A DNA stretch of 27,500 nt from Desulfurococcales archaeon (GCA_027066265.1 JAMOOB010000481.1:1-27500); one strand, 5' to 3'; shown: positions 7,663-16,181, counted from the stretch's first letter. Made by a program: numbers and translations. The notes: generated by a model not told the origin, from the letters alone.

Positions 7663-8508
7663 TTATTCGTTAAGTTCTAGAGCGGTTCCGATGATAGTCA
7701 AAGCTCTTTCTACGTTCTCTTCTATTGTTTTGATTACTTGGTAAGGGATTACCTTAAAGAGTAAATCTACGGATTTCGGTATCAAGATCTTTAGATCTAG
7801 TTCAGCGCCTAGGTACTTTACTCGGAAATAACCTGGGCCAATACCTTTAACGAAACATACTTCTCGTGGGTCGAGATATTCGCATCGTTTGCAACTCCAT
7901 AACTTTAGTTCTATGAACGGCGTAGAGCTAGCTTCGTAGTGCTTTATCAATTGCGCAATTCTCTCTGGATCTCGTCCCGATTGTGATGCCCTGACCTTCA
8001 TAGCCTCCTCTACGAGTATTCTGAGACTATTTGGAAGAGCTTTCAGCATATGTCTATCGCCAGATCTAGCAATCTTGTCAGCGATAGACGAAGCAACTAG
8101 ATGTGATGCCGTGCTAGATCCATCGATCTCGACGAGTACAACCTTCGATGAAGAAACTAGGCTTGGATGAATATCGTCTATGCCATACGTCGAGATCGCG
8201 ACGTAGTTCTCGTGTACGTAGAGCGTCGTATCGTATTCAAGCGAGGAACGGATGTATAGAGGATCGCTGCAAGGTATGGGTAGGGGACAGCAGGTGTTTG
8301 GGATCACCATGCAGAACCTTCCCACTGTGTGTATGTTGAATGGTACGATTCTTACCTTCAGGTATCTAACGAATTGCGCGATACGTTCCAGGAGATACAT
8401 TGTTAAGGCTAATGAATTTCGACGAAGCAGAGCCCCCCACACATTAATCGAATCGGAAAGACATAAGCCTAGGTGAAGAGTCTTCAGACGGTGTGAATAC
8501 CCATGCAT
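7663..8508 (-). CDS. Unknown protein with cysteine clusters
   Basis: 281 residues, not recognised. It carries two cysteine groups: C-C at 73-74 with C66 and C80, and C206-x2-C209 with C218 shortly after, which may bind zinc. A central part has alternating strands and helices (V-V-L-V-E-I-D-G-S-S near 123-132, then an alpha-rich segment to 195), and residues 222-270 look alpha/beta. If the ATG at 8508 is used, its start overlaps the start of the divergent DUF123 gene by 6 bases; a downstream ATG at 8400 (residue 37) would leave room for promoters. No signal peptide or membrane segment is evident. Confidence 0.65.
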   Translation of the reverse strand: MHGYSHRLKTLHLGLCLSDSINVWGALLRRNSLALTMYLLERIAQFVRYLKVRIVPFNIHTVGRFCMVIPNTCCPLPIPCSDPLYIRSSLEYDTTLYVHENYVAISTYGIDDIHPSLVSSSKVVLVEIDGSSTASHLVASSIADKIARSGDRHMLKALPNSLRILVEEAMKVRASQSGRDPERIAQLIKHYEASSTPFIELKLWSCKRCEYLDPREVCFVKGIGPGYFRVKYLGAELDLKILIPKSVDLLFKVIPYQVIKTIEENVERALTIIGTALELNE

Positions 8509-9006
8509 CTAAACGTCGTTCCTCCTCAGAAGGGTGTGTACGTGCTATACCTTGAAATTGTGCAAGACAGCGAATTCTTGGTAGGATCGTTAGGTGTTGT
8601 GAAACTAGCGAAGGGTACGTACCTATACATCGGATCGGCTAGAGGACCCGGTGGACTACGTGCAAGGATTTCCAGGCATTTCGATAAACGCAAGAAGATT
8701 CGTTGGCATATAGACTACCTAACTACGCATACCAACGTAATCCTAAGCGGGGTTACGTACGCGGTTACGGAGCTCGATATGGAGTCCAAGTTGCTTCATA
8801 AACTCCTTACGTTTAGCGATGTTCTAGGTATCGCGGTACCGAGGTTTGGATCAAGCGATAGAAGGGGTGATCCCTCGCATTTACTGAGGTGCTACAGCGA
8901 GATCGAGACGTGTATTCGAGCAGTAGAGGCTGCAATGAAGAATTTGGGGTTGGTACCTCAAACACTTATAGTGGATGATGAGGGGCCGCAGCCACGGATT
9001 CGATGA
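8503..9006 (+). CDS. DUF123 (GIY-YIG-like fold) protein, endonuclease III-associated family
   Basis: 167 residues. The DUF123 hallmarks are present in order: K-G-V-Y-V-L-Y at 10-16, K-G-T-Y-L-Y-I-G-S-A-R-G-P-G-G-L near 37-52, R-I-S-R-H-F at 55-60, K-K-I-R-W-H-I-D-Y-L at 64-73 and a late conserved L-L-x-x-x-x-x-V-L-G-x-x-V-P-R-F-G-S-S-D. In some archaea this domain is encoded next to or fused with an Nth-type DNA glycosylase, so a role in DNA repair has been proposed; no nth gene is in this window. It is convergent with the NurA gene (23-base gap) and head-to-head with the unknown gene at 7663. Confidence 0.85.
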   Translation: MHLNVVPPQKGVYVLYLEIVQDSEFLVGSLGVVKLAKGTYLYIGSARGPGGLRARISRHFDKRKKIRWHIDYLTTHTNVILSGVTYAVTELDMESKLLHKLLTFSDVLGIAVPRFGSSDRRGDPSHLLRCYSEIETCIRAVEAAMKNLGLVPQTLIVDDEGPQPRIR

Positions 9007-9029
9007 AGAGTTCCAGGCCTTCACTGACA

Positions 9030-10076
9030 TCAATACTCAATTATTTCGCGCCCAGTAATGGGAGTCAGTCCAATACGATGAAGAGCTTTCCTTAATCTCT
9101 TAGGGCTAATCTTACTAAGTCGATGTACCGATTCGAGTGGTACGGGATAGCCAGCTGGAGACCACTTGGCTAAGGATCTAACCACGTTCTCAACAATATC
9201 TTCCTCGACACGTTGAGCAAACGATAGTTGGAATGTCGGTGCGTAGTCTCTTAGCCTAGCGTAAGATATCGTTATGCAGTTCAACGAATAGTTCTCTAAG
9301 ACGTTCTTGGGGAGCCCAAGAACTTTACTTAGCACATCTCCTTCGAGATGTACTGGCTTCGAGAATCCCGTACGGATGTAAGGTTCTATTCTAGCTATCC
9401 GTGCATACTCTAGGAGCTCTATGTCGGGGTATGGAGGTGCATAAGTAGATATGCCGCTGGTCTTAGCTACGAATACAAGGTTGGAAATGCTTCTCAACTC
9501 CTTAACAAGGGTGAGCCTCCTAAATGCTATGTCTAGCAATGAGGTTCTTCCTCTACTCAGCGATAAAATCTCTATACGCTCTCCAACACGCAATGTTTTT
9601 CGAGGACGCATCATAGTGAACGAAATGGCTGATCCATCTACGAGTGCATACACATCTGAATGACTACGAAGCTGCGTTAATGCATTTCGAAGAGCTTCTA
9701 GCTCTACGAGTTGAGCAACCATTGCAACGATGTGTTTCGGAGCTATTCTTCTAAGACCTATCTCGCTGTACAGATTCGCGACGTCTATGATCCCGACATC
9801 TGCGCTACGTTGTGTTGCATACATGTCGGACGATCGACACTTTGCGATGCATTGCACGAAGAAGAGTATACCTATGCGAGTCTCGATTAGAGTGAAGCTA
9901 GAATCGACTGCACAGACCGTAGATTCCATGGGTTGAGCTTCTACGACACGCCACTCTATAGCATGAAGATACTTCGCGATGACGCTTCGTCTACGTTCCG
10001 AGTACTCCTCTACGAGCTTAGGTAATTCTAGCAGAGCTTTCTCGAACTCCGGAAAGAACGACAACTTATTCCACAC
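9030..10076 (-). CDS. nurA: NurA domain 5'-3' nuclease
   Basis: 348 residues. The RNase H-like NurA motifs are all visible: A-V-D-S-S with D58, an acidic helix E-L-E-A-L-R-N-A-L at 125-133, A-L-V-D-G-S with D147, V-F-V-A-K-T-S-G in the third quarter, and near the C-terminus G-Y-P-V-P-L-E-S-V-H-R. NurA digests 5' ends at double-strand breaks together with the HerA hexameric translocase, Mre11 and Rad50. None of those partners is encoded here, so this is either a second NurA or a genome in which the operon is split. Divergent from the gene at 10107 with only 30 bases between starts. Confidence 0.85.
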   Translation of the reverse strand: MWNKLSFFPEFEKALLELPKLVEEYSERRRSVIAKYLHAIEWRVVEAQPMESTVCAVDSSFTLIETRIGILFFVQCIAKCRSSDMYATQRSADVGIIDVANLYSEIGLRRIAPKHIVAMVAQLVELEALRNALTQLRSHSDVYALVDGSAISFTMMRPRKTLRVGERIEILSLSRGRTSLLDIAFRRLTLVKELRSISNLVFVAKTSGISTYAPPYPDIELLEYARIARIEPYIRTGFSKPVHLEGDVLSKVLGLPKNVLENYSLNCITISYARLRDYAPTFQLSFAQRVEEDIVENVVRSLAKWSPAGYPVPLESVHRLSKISPKRLRKALHRIGLTPITGREIIEY

Positions 10077-10106
10077 CCTAACAAACAGCTGTAGCGAGGT
10101 ATATCT

Positions 10107-10913
10107 ATGCAGAGCGAGAGCTCTGCAACAGTATCCACGAGCCTAGGTCTAGCTATGCTGAGGTTCCTGAAGAGTAGCGGTAAGTGTATTATCGTAGTAG
10201 ACATCCCTACGAGCTACTTAAAAGAGGTATGGGTGAGTGAGGCAATTATCGAATTCGTAGTACATGTACTCGATTCCATGGTTAGAAACTTTGCTGTGTT
10301 CGTGAACCCCTTGGTGGGCAATCTTGACGAGATCGTGATGCGAAGTAAGGTATTTAAAGAACTAAGTGCAAGAGGGCTGCTGATCGTTAAGGAAGAGGTT
10401 CCAAGAATTGAGGTGGAGATACAACGTTATGGGAGATTGCATAGATGTAGAATTCTATTGCTAAATCGTTTAGGACTTCCCGTATTCTTGGCGATTCCGC
10501 GTACTGCAGAATACTCGTCTCTAGCAACGTCGATACCTCTATACGTTCAATACGTATCGGAATCAACGCTCCTCCACGCTCATCCACGAGAGGTACATTT
10601 AAACGTGGCAAAGATATATACGATGACGAGTCCGTGGATCTCTGTTGTAGTGTTTGAGAAGCTTGTTCTAGGTGATGGACCGATACATGGATGCGTAGTA
10701 AGGCTACCGCAAAACTTCTTCTTCGTAGGGGATCCGCTATGCGTTGACGAAATGCTTCGGGAATTCATGAAGATTCCTAGGGATCCATACATCGACCTAA
10801 TCAAGAGGATGGGTAGGCATTCTTGCCATGTCGATGCAATTCACGGAGCTATAGCAACTAGGAAACCATACATGCACAATCTTTACCACGCTCTTAGAAA
10901 GCTTGCGAGATGA
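10107..10913 (+). CDS. Unknown conserved-looking protein divergent from nurA
   Basis: 268 residues, not recognised. The ATG at 10107 has GAGGT 6 nt upstream. The sequence is alpha/beta in character: a strand C-I-I-V-V-D-I-P-T near 27-35, a long amphipathic helix to 60, a strand F-A-V-F-V-N-P, and a second domain with L-G-L-P-V-F-L-A-I-P-R at 123-133. Histidines and cysteines cluster in the last third (H-S-C-H-V-D-A-I-H-G near 241-250). No membrane segment or signal is apparent. Because it shares a 30-base promoter region with nurA, a link with DNA end processing is possible but is only inference. Confidence 0.7.
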   Translation: MQSESSATVSTSLGLAMLRFLKSSGKCIIVVDIPTSYLKEVWVSEAIIEFVVHVLDSMVRNFAVFVNPLVGNLDEIVMRSKVFKELSARGLLIVKEEVPRIEVEIQRYGRLHRCRILLLNRLGLPVFLAIPRTAEYSSLATSIPLYVQYVSESTLLHAHPREVHLNVAKIYTMTSPWISVVVFEKLVLGDGPIHGCVVRLPQNFFFVGDPLCVDEMLREFMKIPRDPYIDLIKRMGRHSCHVDAIHGAIATRKPYMHNLYHALRKLAR

Positions 10914-10959
10914 GCGCTACGCTTTTTGAAGTTCCTAAGGTATATATTTTGCTGGGAGT

Positions 10960-11091
10960 ATGCGTCGAGCAAGCTTGTACATTGTATGTCCTCGATGTAT
11001 GAACATCATGATCTTCGAGAACGGAGTATTCATATGTAGGGTATGCGGGTTCCGAACAAAGAACGTTCCCGTACATAGACTCCCCGCATAG
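10960..11091 (+). CDS. 43-residue zinc-ribbon protein
   Basis: A short frame with an ATG at 10960, GGGAG two bases upstream, and a TAG at 11089-11091. The protein contains Y-I-V-C-P-R-C-M at 7-14 and F-I-C-R-V-C-G-F-R at 25-33, that is C-x2-C-x15-C-x2-C, a complete zinc-ribbon ligand set, ending in a basic tail. A TATATATTTT tract at 10941-10950 lies upstream; its spacing would fit a start a little further in, such as the TTG at 10975, just before the first cysteine pair. Similar tiny zinc ribbons in archaea resemble pieces of transcription factors or rRNA-associated proteins. It lies 24 bases before the phosphatase gene on the same strand, probably in one unit. Confidence 0.7.
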   Translation: MRRASLYIVCPRCMNIMIFENGVFICRVCGFRTKNVPVHRLPA

Positions 11092-11114
11092 CTGTACTCA
11101 CTAGGGGCTGAGAC

Positions 11115-12035
11115 GTGCTTCGCTTAAGCACCTTAGTAGAGAAGGCATTCGACAACGCTAGCGATGGATACAGATTCAAGCAGTGTCTGAAGGAATTGAT
11201 ATCGATCCTAGAGTTCGAAGATCGTAGACGTAGTGGAAGGAAGATCGTTGAACTTCGAGCTAAGAGATTCGTTGTCCTAGGTGATGTTCACGGAGATCTC
11301 GACACGATGGTTAAGCTACTTGAGAGAACGCACGCAATCAGCATAGCGGCATCAGATGGATGCGTAGTGATGTTGGGAGACTACGTTGATCGAGGACCAC
11401 GACAACCAGAGGTGTTAGCATTGATATGCGAGCTCAAGCGATTGCTAGGTGAAAGACTAGTGCTGCTCCGAGGTAATCATGAGTGTCCTCCATGGCTACC
11501 CGTATATCCGCACGACTACCCCTACGTGCTTAGGTATCGATATGGTCATGCGCTAGGAGAAGAACTTTACGAACTATCTAGACAATTCTTTGAGTTGCTA
11601 CCTCTCGTAGCGATAGCGAAAGGAATGTTCGTAGCCGTTCACGGTGGACCCCCCGTTAAACGTGTTGTAGAGGCTAAGAATGTATCAGAGTTGCTTGATA
11701 TCGAGAACGATTACGAGGCTATCGAAGACATTCTATGGAGCGATCCCGTAGACGATAACGAGCTACCCAATCCATCGCTAGGTTTCGCGCTTAGCTATCG
11801 TGGAGCAGGCAAGGTATGGGGCTCTACCATAACAACGAAGTTCCTATCGTTGATGAACGCGAAGATGATTGTTCGTGGACACGAACCGTGTTACCTAGGG
11901 TACAAGCTTGATCACGGTGGACGCGTACTCACGGTTTTCTCTATGAAGGGGTACTACGGCAATGCAGCTGCTGGAGCTGTGGTGATAGACGATAAATGTC
12001 TCGAATCGATAGAGCGGTGTATAGTTACGACCTAG
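11115..12035 (+). CDS. PPP-family serine/threonine protein phosphatase
   Basis: 306 residues from a GTG at 11115 with GGGGCTGAG upstream. The metallophosphoesterase signature of the PPP family is complete: G-D-V-H-G at 56-60, G-D-Y-V-D-R-G at 88-94, R-G-N-H-E at 119-123, H-G-G at 176-178 and R-G-H-E-P at 254-258. PPP enzymes (archaeal PP1/PP2A type) use two metal ions to dephosphorylate Ser and Thr residues. The first 50 residues form a charged helical extension. It follows the zinc-ribbon gene by 23 bases and precedes hel308 by 51. Confidence 0.93.
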   Translation: MLRLSTLVEKAFDNASDGYRFKQCLKELISILEFEDRRRSGRKIVELRAKRFVVLGDVHGDLDTMVKLLERTHAISIAASDGCVVMLGDYVDRGPRQPEVLALICELKRLLGERLVLLRGNHECPPWLPVYPHDYPYVLRYRYGHALGEELYELSRQFFELLPLVAIAKGMFVAVHGGPPVKRVVEAKNVSELLDIENDYEAIEDILWSDPVDDNELPNPSLGFALSYRGAGKVWGSTITTKFLSLMNAKMIVRGHEPCYLGYKLDHGGRVLTVFSMKGYYGNAAAGAVVIDDKCLESIERCIVTT

Positions 12036-12086
12036 TCTCTGGGTAAATCAAGTCTCTACGCATGTAGTCGACGAGGTAGAGACTCG

Positions 12087-14216
12087 ATGATAGTACCTAT
12101 ATCGCAGCTAGAGATCCCAGAAGAGATCGTTAAGGCATTGAAAATCAAGGGTATCGAAAAGCTAACCCCACCTCAAGCTGAAGCCGTTAGAAAAGGTCTG
12201 TTCAAGGGTAAGAACCTCGTGGTGGCTACACCCACGGCGAGCGGCAAAACGTTAATCGCTGAGATGGCTCTGCTCTACAATGCGTTGAAGGGATACATAG
12301 GGATATACGCAACTCCCCTCAAGGCATTAGCTAACGAGAAATTCGATGAGTTTCGGTTCTGGGAAGAGAAGCTTGGTATACCGGTCGCGATATCTACGGG
12401 AGACTACAGCGAGGTTGGCGAATCCCTTGGTCGTGCTAAGATAATAGTTACGACGTACGAGAGGCTAGACTCCATTCTTAGACATAGACCTAGCTGGTTA
12501 TCGAAGCTAGGCGTGGTTGTGGTAGACGAACTTCATAGCATTGGCGATCCCGAACGAGGACCTATAGTAGAGCTCATCGTGACGAGAGCTCTATACATGG
12601 GTAAGCAAGTCATAGGGCTTTCGGCTACGGTAGGAAACCCCGAGGTCTTAGCTAAGTGGATGAATGCCGAGCTCATTACTATCGATTGGAGACCCGTTAA
12701 ATTGATTGAGGGGTACTACGATCGAAGGAGTAGCCAGATAGTATTCTCCGACGGTAGGGTAGAGGATGTGGATCAAGATCTTGCTATTCACTGCGCTCTG
12801 AAAGCCATGGAGGAAGACTATCAGTTGCTGATCTTTAAGCATTCTAGAAGGCAAGCAGAGTCGCTAGCATCGAGACTAGCATCAGTGGTAGAGAAATTCC
12901 TAGAGCCTTGGGAACGTGAAAGACTTCGAAAGGTGGTTGACGAGTATCGTTCGGAAGCAAGTTCTAGGATAGAGTTCGAGATGCTAGCTCCGCTCATTGA
13001 GCGCGGAGTTGCTTATCACCATGCTGGGCTATCGCACAGCGCTAGGAAGATCATCGAGAGGTACTTTCGTGAAAGACTCATAAAGATCGTGGTTGCGACC
13101 CCAACCCTTAGCGCCGGAATAAACTTGCCAGCACGACGGGTTCTCATCTACACTAAGCGATTCGAGAACGGTAGATTCGTTCAGATACCGATCGCCGAAT
13201 ACAAACAGATGGCTGGTAGAGCTGGAAGACCAGGGCTTGATCCTTATGGAGAGGCCGTGATCGCGGACGCACCTAATGCTCGTGTAGCCGAGGAATACAT
13301 TAAAGGAAAGCCTGAACCAGTGGAATCCAAGTTGTGGAACGATCGTGCTCTAAGGATACACGTACTTGCAGCGATAGCATCGGGCTACGCATCGAATAGC
13401 AGAGAGATAGTAGAGTTCTTCTCGAAGACTCTAGGAGCGTATGGTGCACGCATCGTTGTTGCTCAGGTGAAGATAATTTCGACGCTCAACCTGCTCGAGA
13501 AGCTTGGAATGGTTGTACGGTCGGGAGGAGTCTTGATACCGACTAAACTCGGAGAATCTGTTTCCAAGCTATACATAGACCCCGTAACAGCTCACGTGAT
13601 TCTGAAATACTTGGAATCCCAAGACCACGTCGACGATCTCTACTACCTAATGGTCGTAGCAATGACTCCAGACTTCGAGAGAGTGAGAGTCTTAGGCTAC
13701 AAACAGTTGACGGAGGAAGCTCTTAACTACGTTGATGCTGGCCTCATTCCTCCTCCGCCAGAAAGCAACGAATTTGTTAGCTTCGATTCGTGGTTACGAG
13801 CATTCAAAATAGCGAAGATTTTGCATAGCTGGATAAACGAAGTTGACGAGGATGAGATACTCCAGGAATTCGGAATAGGGCTTGGAGATCTGTCGAACAT
13901 TGTTGAAACAGCTACTTGGTTGATGTACGCAGCTTCGAAGATATGTCAGGTAGCTGGGCTCGATAGACATGCGCAGAGACTTGAAACGCTCACGATTCGC
14001 GTAGAGAAGGGTGTTAAAGAAGATGTTGTGGAGTTGGTTAAGGTAAGAGGAATCGGCCGTGTGAGGGCAAGGATTCTGGCTCAGTACGGTATCAAGACAC
14101 TGAAAGATCTTGCAAACCTATCGCCTAGCTTCTTAGCTAGATTGCCATACTTCGGGGAAAAACTAGCCAAGCAAGCTATTGAGGAGGCGCGCGAACTAGT
14201 TGGTGGAGGGAGATGA
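12087..14216 (+). CDS. hel308: Hel308 (Hjm) ATP-dependent DNA helicase
   Basis: 709 residues, the usual Hel308 length. Motifs in order: Q motif L-T-P-P-Q-A at 26-31, Walker A A-T-P-T-A-S-G-K-T at 47-55, D-E-L-H at 147-150, S-A-T at 179-181, A-T-P-T-L-S-A-G-I-N-L-P-A-R around 337-350 and Q-M-A-G-R-A-G-R-P-G at 374-383. A winged-helix and ratchet region follows, and the C-terminal helix-hairpin-helix contains V-R-G-I-G-R-V-R-A-R. It unwinds DNA 3'-5' and remodels stalled replication forks. An ATG at 12087 gives M-I-V-P-I-S-Q-L, which fits the family N-terminus. Confidence 0.96.
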   Translation: MIVPISQLEIPEEIVKALKIKGIEKLTPPQAEAVRKGLFKGKNLVVATPTASGKTLIAEMALLYNALKGYIGIYATPLKALANEKFDEFRFWEEKLGIPVAISTGDYSEVGESLGRAKIIVTTYERLDSILRHRPSWLSKLGVVVVDELHSIGDPERGPIVELIVTRALYMGKQVIGLSATVGNPEVLAKWMNAELITIDWRPVKLIEGYYDRRSSQIVFSDGRVEDVDQDLAIHCALKAMEEDYQLLIFKHSRRQAESLASRLASVVEKFLEPWERERLRKVVDEYRSEASSRIEFEMLAPLIERGVAYHHAGLSHSARKIIERYFRERLIKIVVATPTLSAGINLPARRVLIYTKRFENGRFVQIPIAEYKQMAGRAGRPGLDPYGEAVIADAPNARVAEEYIKGKPEPVESKLWNDRALRIHVLAAIASGYASNSREIVEFFSKTLGAYGARIVVAQVKIISTLNLLEKLGMVVRSGGVLIPTKLGESVSKLYIDPVTAHVILKYLESQDHVDDLYYLMVVAMTPDFERVRVLGYKQLTEEALNYVDAGLIPPPPESNEFVSFDSWLRAFKIAKILHSWINEVDEDEILQEFGIGLGDLSNIVETATWLMYAASKICQVAGLDRHAQRLETLTIRVEKGVKEDVVELVKVRGIGRVRARILAQYGIKTLKDLANLSPSFLARLPYFGEKLAKQAIEEARELVGGGR

Positions 14217-14246
14217 AGTCTCCTTGCCAGGCTGAAAAATGATGAA

Positions 14247-14265
14247 GGGATCACTACCTGATCCC
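14247..14265. other. Perfect 7-bp inverted repeat between hel308 and a C/D RNA
   Basis: GGGATCA, a CTACC loop, then TGATCCC. It lies 30 bases behind the hel308 stop and directly after box D of the minus-strand guide RNA, so it could be a 3' end or processing signal for either transcript. No T tract follows on either strand. Confidence 0.4.
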
Positions 14266-14322
14266 ATACTCAGACCTCCGCCAGATCATCACGGTTCAGA
14301 TCCCGTTGCGGTTTCATCATTT
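14266..14322 (-). ncRNA. C/D box guide RNA with box C over a stop codon
   Basis: On the minus strand: box C ATGATGA 14314-14320, a 14-nt guide, box D' CTGA 14296-14299, a 3-nt spacer, box C' GTGATGA 14286-14292, a 12-nt guide, box D CTGA 14270-14273. The TGA stop of the flavin reductase gene (14317-14319) is the first TGA inside box C, so the RNA is probably released from the 3' end of that transcript. By the N+5 rule the D guide (TCTGGCGGAGGT) would target a C in ACCUCCGCCAGA, and the D' guide (AACCGCAACGGGAT) a C in AUCCCGUUGCGGUU; I could not place either. End points are approximate. Confidence 0.87.
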
Positions 14323-14856
14323 CGCGAATAGTCTCCTACCGACGTATGCGAAGGATTTGCCGACGTTGTGTAGTAGTGGAGATACCTTAGCTAAATCCCA
14401 GCCCCATTCGGTAGCACTGCCCTCTTTAACGTCGTAGTCGACCACTTGGAATATGCACAGATCGACCTCTCCTACGGGAACTCTATTCAATAGCTTTAGT
14501 TCTAGCCAGCCTATAGCTTCACACCATCTAGGTACGGTCACGGTTCTCGAAGGACAGAGCCTCAGATTGAACTCCTTTACCTTATCTACACTTCGTCCGG
14601 AGACTCTTCCAAGCTTGTAGACGAGGTCGTAATGCTCAGCTGCGGGAATGTTGGCAACGGCTTCATTGCAATGCTCGAGGCATTGGTACGTATAGTTTTC
14701 GCGATCTATAGCTATAGCTATGGTGGGTGGTTCTTCGGATACGGGAGTAACCCAGGAGAATGGAGCTATGTTTACACGATCGTTCAAGCACTTCGTTGTT
14801 AGCAATACTACTGGTCTTGGATGAAGTAGAGAGTAGAAAGATCTCGGCTTAACCAT
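14317..14856 (-). CDS. Flavin reductase-like domain protein
   Basis: 179 residues, a single flavin-reductase-like (split-barrel) domain. Typical features: an opening R-P-V-V-L-L-T-T-K, then N-I-A-P-F-S-W-V-T-P-V-S-E-E-P-P-T-I-A-I-A-I at 28-49, N-I-P at 89-91 and, near 99-108, the K-x-G-R-x-S-G-R pattern. Such proteins bind FMN and reduce it with NAD(P)H or act as small flavoproteins. It follows the isomerase-like gene by 6 bases. Its stop codon forms part of box C of a guide RNA. Confidence 0.85.
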   Translation of the reverse strand: MVKPRSFYSLLHPRPVVLLTTKCLNDRVNIAPFSWVTPVSEEPPTIAIAIDRENYTYQCLEHCNEAVANIPAAEHYDLVYKLGRVSGRSVDKVKEFNLRLCPSRTVTVPRWCEAIGWLELKLLNRVPVGEVDLCIFQVVDYDVKEGSATEWGWDLAKVSPLLHNVGKSFAYVGRRLFAK

Positions 14857-14862
14857 TCAACG

Positions 14863-16134
14863 CTACACCTCGCTGTATTCTAGAAGTTCGCTGTAATCAG
14901 CGTAGTCTATACCTAGAAGCTCTGCTACTATACGTAGATCTCGCCTAACGTCGCCTTTCATAGCAACGTGGTGGTTAGCTGGTGCTACCAGCGGCAAGCC
15001 CTCAACATCATAATCGAATTCTAGCACTATTTGAGATCTACACATGGAGTTGTAGAGCAGACCACCAGCGATCTTTCGACCAACTCCTACCGCGAGAAGT
15101 GAGTAATCGTGGCTTAGCGAAGCTATGGTCCACACGTTGTTCTCTACATCGGAAGCGACGGCGTATGGCTTCTCTGTTTCGAAGTGTGTTACCAGTCTTG
15201 GTCTCTTCGCTATCGATAGCGGTAGTGTGCAGTGAGCGAAGTAACCATATCTTCCATTAAATGTTACAGCGTTCAGCATCCAACCCACGTGTCCAGCTAG
15301 ATACCTTGCAATATTCATCAGCAGCAACGAACGTATATCGGCTTCGCATGCTACTGGAATACCATCGCTACACAGCTTAGCTAGAGCTAGGCACGGTGTG
15401 TAACCTCGTTGTTCAATGAATGGGAAGCAGTCGATTGCTATCCCCATCAAATCGCGTTTTTGAACAAGTGTTTTGAGAGCTAGGTATAGCCTTGCAACGT
15501 CTTCGAGAATGTCCTTCCTAAGTCCTTCGACGACCAAGGGTTCGAACTCTTCAACGAATTGCTCTACGCTCTTCTTATCAACATTCGAAGCGAGCTCTTC
15601 TACTTCATCGAACGAAATCGTTACAACCTCGATGTCGAACCTTGCCTTGAGCTCTTCTTGTTCCTCAACGCGATCTACGCCGATAACGCCGATCCTAGAG
15701 CTAAGCATTATCGCTATGGGTTCGAGAACCCTCATCGCACGATCAACGACGAGCTCACATTCCTTCGAAGCTATATCGTGGCAGTGGAATACCCACGTCC
15801 ATAACCCCTGGAGCTCGAGCCTAGCACGTGCAGAGATAGCGGAAGGCAAGCTGTTGTGTTCCGAATGAGCTACGATCACCATCCTATCGTAGTCTCCAGC
15901 AGCTGCAAACGAAGTAATGAGCTTGCTCGTTCCTCCCGTTAGCGCTAGGGCTACGGGTATGTGATCGCAGTACTTCTTTCCCAGCTCCTCAGCCTTCTCG
16001 CGATCTGTAACAACTTCAGGGTGAAGCACTACGTCGTATTTCGCGAAATACTTCTTGAAGATCTCGAATACGTGGAGATAGTATTCCTTTCCATGTATTG
16101 CGCTAGCAAACGGAACGACCACTATGGGACGCAT
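14863..16134 (-). CDS. L-fucose/L-arabinose isomerase-like protein
   Basis: 423 residues with the two-part layout of the fucose/arabinose isomerase superfamily: an N-terminal Rossmann-like half (I-V-V-V-P-F-A-S, then A-L-T-G-G-T-S-K-L near 63-71) and a C-terminal half with I-D-C-F-P-F-I, T-P-C-L-A-L-A-K-L, then P-V-A-C-E-A-D-I-R-S and a final H-H-V-A-M-K-G-D. The acidic residues in D-C-F-P and E-A-D and the late histidine fit the metal-bound ketol-isomerase site. Activity on a particular sugar cannot be read from this; many archaeal relatives are uncharacterised. Operon neighbours are a flavin reductase and a thioredoxin-like protein. Confidence 0.8.
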   Translation of the reverse strand: MRPIVVVPFASAIHGKEYYLHVFEIFKKYFAKYDVVLHPEVVTDREKAEELGKKYCDHIPVALALTGGTSKLITSFAAAGDYDRMVIVAHSEHNSLPSAISARARLELQGLWTWVFHCHDIASKECELVVDRAMRVLEPIAIMLSSRIGVIGVDRVEEQEELKARFDIEVVTISFDEVEELASNVDKKSVEQFVEEFEPLVVEGLRKDILEDVARLYLALKTLVQKRDLMGIAIDCFPFIEQRGYTPCLALAKLCSDGIPVACEADIRSLLLMNIARYLAGHVGWMLNAVTFNGRYGYFAHCTLPLSIAKRPRLVTHFETEKPYAVASDVENNVWTIASLSHDYSLLAVGVGRKIAGGLLYNSMCRSQIVLEFDYDVEGLPLVAPANHHVAMKGDVRRDLRIVAELLGIDYADYSELLEYSEV

Positions 16135-16181
16135 AACCTAGTCACCTAGATCAAGCTCGTGGTAGAGGTTTAGAAACGTAG

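Noticed and set aside
8973..9026. ATGATGA with later CGATGA and CTGA at the end of the DUF123 gene
   Set aside because: The D' would be CGGA and the last guide about 17 nt. Most of it is coding sequence; chance is likely.
14239..14261. Plus-strand ATGATGA followed exactly 12 nt later by CTGA, behind hel308
   Set aside because: No C' or second D box follows; the region is the flank of the strong minus-strand guide RNA and its inverted repeat.
15473..15868. Long open frames opposite the isomerase-like, MoxR, pyruvate kinase and thioredoxin reductase genes
   Set aside because: They are rich in Ser, Thr and Arg with no recognisable motif and mirror well-supported genes on the other strand.
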